DNA of 5,905 nt from positions 1-5,905 of the forward strand of contig QIFF01000232.1 in assembly GCA_003230635.1 (NCBI GenBank). Direction: 5' to 3'. This stretch comes from a bacterium (GTDB taxonomy: Bacteria > SZUA-182). The notes under the pieces were generated by a model. The model was not told where the DNA came from. It saw nothing but the letters and a program-made list of their open reading frames with translations, and searched no databases. Both the position numbers and the translations under genes were made by a program. Of the stretch, positions 5,027 to 5,905 are shown piece by piece (positions within the stretch are counted from its first letter, which is position 1; each line of letters starts with the position of its first letter).

Positions 5027-5905
5027 ATGAAAACATTGATTGAAAAAGCCAATGTGCTAATGGAGGCGCTGCCGTACATACAAAAGTTTGCCGATAAGGT
5101 AGTCGTGATTAAATACGGCGGCGGTGCTATGAAGGATGAGCGGCTTAAGGAGGATTTCGCCCGCAACGTAGTCCTTATGAAGTGCATTGGGTTGAAACCG
5201 GTAATCGTTCATGGAGGCGGCCCCCAGATTGATAAGATGATGGAACGTTTGGGAATTGTTCCTATATTTGTCTCCGGAATCCGCAACAGCCCTCCCGAGG
5301 TGATGGAAATTGTGGAAATGGTGCTCACCGGCCAGATTAATAAGGAAATCGTCAGCCTCATTAACCATCATGGGGGCAAGGCCATCGGCTTAAGCGGCAA
5401 AGACGGCGACCTAATCCAGGCGGAAAAGATGCGTCCGGGCTCAAATCCCTATCTTACCGGGGCCAAAGGGGCGGACATGGGACAGGTGGGACGGGTGGTC
5501 AACATCAACGCCCGCGTTATTGAACTGCTGGACAGTGACAAGTTTATTCCTGTTATTGCCCCCATAGGGGTAGGATCTGATTGCACAAGTTATAATATCA
5601 ACAGCGACGAGGTTGCCGGGGCGATGGCGGCTATTCTGCGGGCGGAAAAGCTGGTCTTTCTTACCGATGTACCCGGCATCTACGACAAGGACGAGCAAAT
5701 ACTGACCAGCATCAGCGAGGAGCAGGCGCGGGGCATGATCTTGAAGGGAGCGATTACACGCGGGATGCTGCCCAAAATGCAAGCCTGCCTGTATGCCCTG
5801 CGCAGCGGGGTCAACAAGGTCCATATTATTGACGGGCGGGTACCCCATGCCTTACTTCTGGAAATCTTTACCGACAAGGGAATTGGTACGGAAATAGTAC
5901 GCTCC
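5027..5905 (+). CDS. argB: N-acetylglutamate kinase (last few residues outside window)
   Basis: Catalyses ATP-dependent phosphorylation of N-acetyl-L-glutamate, the second step of arginine biosynthesis, in the cytoplasm. Seen: 293 codons, open to the right edge, with GGGAGG (5015-5020) six bases before the ATG. Amino-acid-kinase motifs are in order: KYGGGAM with Lys29, the nucleotide-binding VHGGGPQ (61-67), GIR with Arg86, VNIN (158-161), YNINSDEVAG (189-198), LTDVPGIYD (212-220), RGMLPKM with Lys250, and HIIDGRVPHALLLEIF (266-281). The family is about 295-300 residues, so only a few are lost. The N-terminal helix LIEKANVLMEALPYIQKF (4-21) and the C-terminal HIIDGR region are features of hexameric, arginine-inhibited enzymes, so feedback inhibition is likely. 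Slightly unusual: GIRNSPPEVM replaces the common G-R-V-T-D-x-E-T-M, KYGGGAM the common KYGGNAM, and RGMLPK the common GGMIPK. argB is first after a 993-base gene-free region, so it probably heads an arg operon. Confidence 0.97.
   Translation, partial: MKTLIEKANVLMEALPYIQKFADKVVVIKYGGGAMKDERLKEDFARNVVLMKCIGLKPVIVHGGGPQIDKMMERLGIVPIFVSGIRNSPPEVMEIVEMVLTGQINKEIVSLINHHGGKAIGLSGKDGDLIQAEKMRPGSNPYLTGAKGADMGQVGRVVNINARVIELLDSDKFIPVIAPIGVGSDCTSYNINSDEVAGAMAAILRAEKLVFLTDVPGIYDKDEQILTSISEEQARGMILKGAITRGMLPKMQACLYALRSGVNKVHIIDGRVPHALLLEIFTDKGIGTEIVRS

Overview
The window reads as chromosome of an anaerobic, probably Gram-negative respiring bacterium. Two adjacent minus-strand genes carry a CxxCH haem c motif on the extracytoplasmic side, one of them a lipoprotein. 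Two further secreted proteins have Sec signal peptides, and the gene-free DNA is full of short dispersed palindromic repeats of kinds often met in Desulfobacterota (former Deltaproteobacteria) and environmental anaerobes. The lineage is an inference. argB standing first after a long non-coding region would fit Desulfobacterota better than the argC-argJ-argB order of many Firmicutes.

Layout. Minus strand, read from right to left: a GTG-started PEGA plus FGE/SUMF1-like secreted protein (4033-3029); a smaller secreted FGE/SUMF1-like paralogue (2880-2092); a monohaem cytochrome c lipoprotein resembling cytochrome c' (1735-1286); and the first 384 codons of a membrane sensor, probably a histidine kinase, with a haem-binding dCache domain (1153 to beyond the left edge). 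The sensor has its own sigma-70-type promoter (1198-1225). Plus strand: argB, N-acetylglutamate kinase (5027 to just beyond the right edge), with an extended -10 promoter overlapped by an operator-like dyad.

The gene-free DNA is mostly structured. 1794-2060 is a 267-bp nested palindrome built from three families of short repeats. 2918-3002 is an inverted pair of REP-like hairpins whose stems differ by paired changes. 4055-4651 holds four more palindromic elements in a row: a MITE-like element in the leader of the PEGA-FGE gene, two 104-105-bp palindromes of the same design, and a 114-bp element with 12-bp terminal inverted repeats.

How the genes may work together. The cytochrome lipoprotein and the haem-Cache sensor could form an extracytoplasmic redox-sensing unit. 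The two FGE-like proteins lack the cysteine pair of true formylglycine-generating enzymes and are better read as binding or structural modules. argB belongs to arginine biosynthesis and is unrelated to the minus-strand genes. No complete new defence or mobile system is visible. The most unusual content is the haem-Cache/cytochrome pair and the density and construction of the palindromic repeats.
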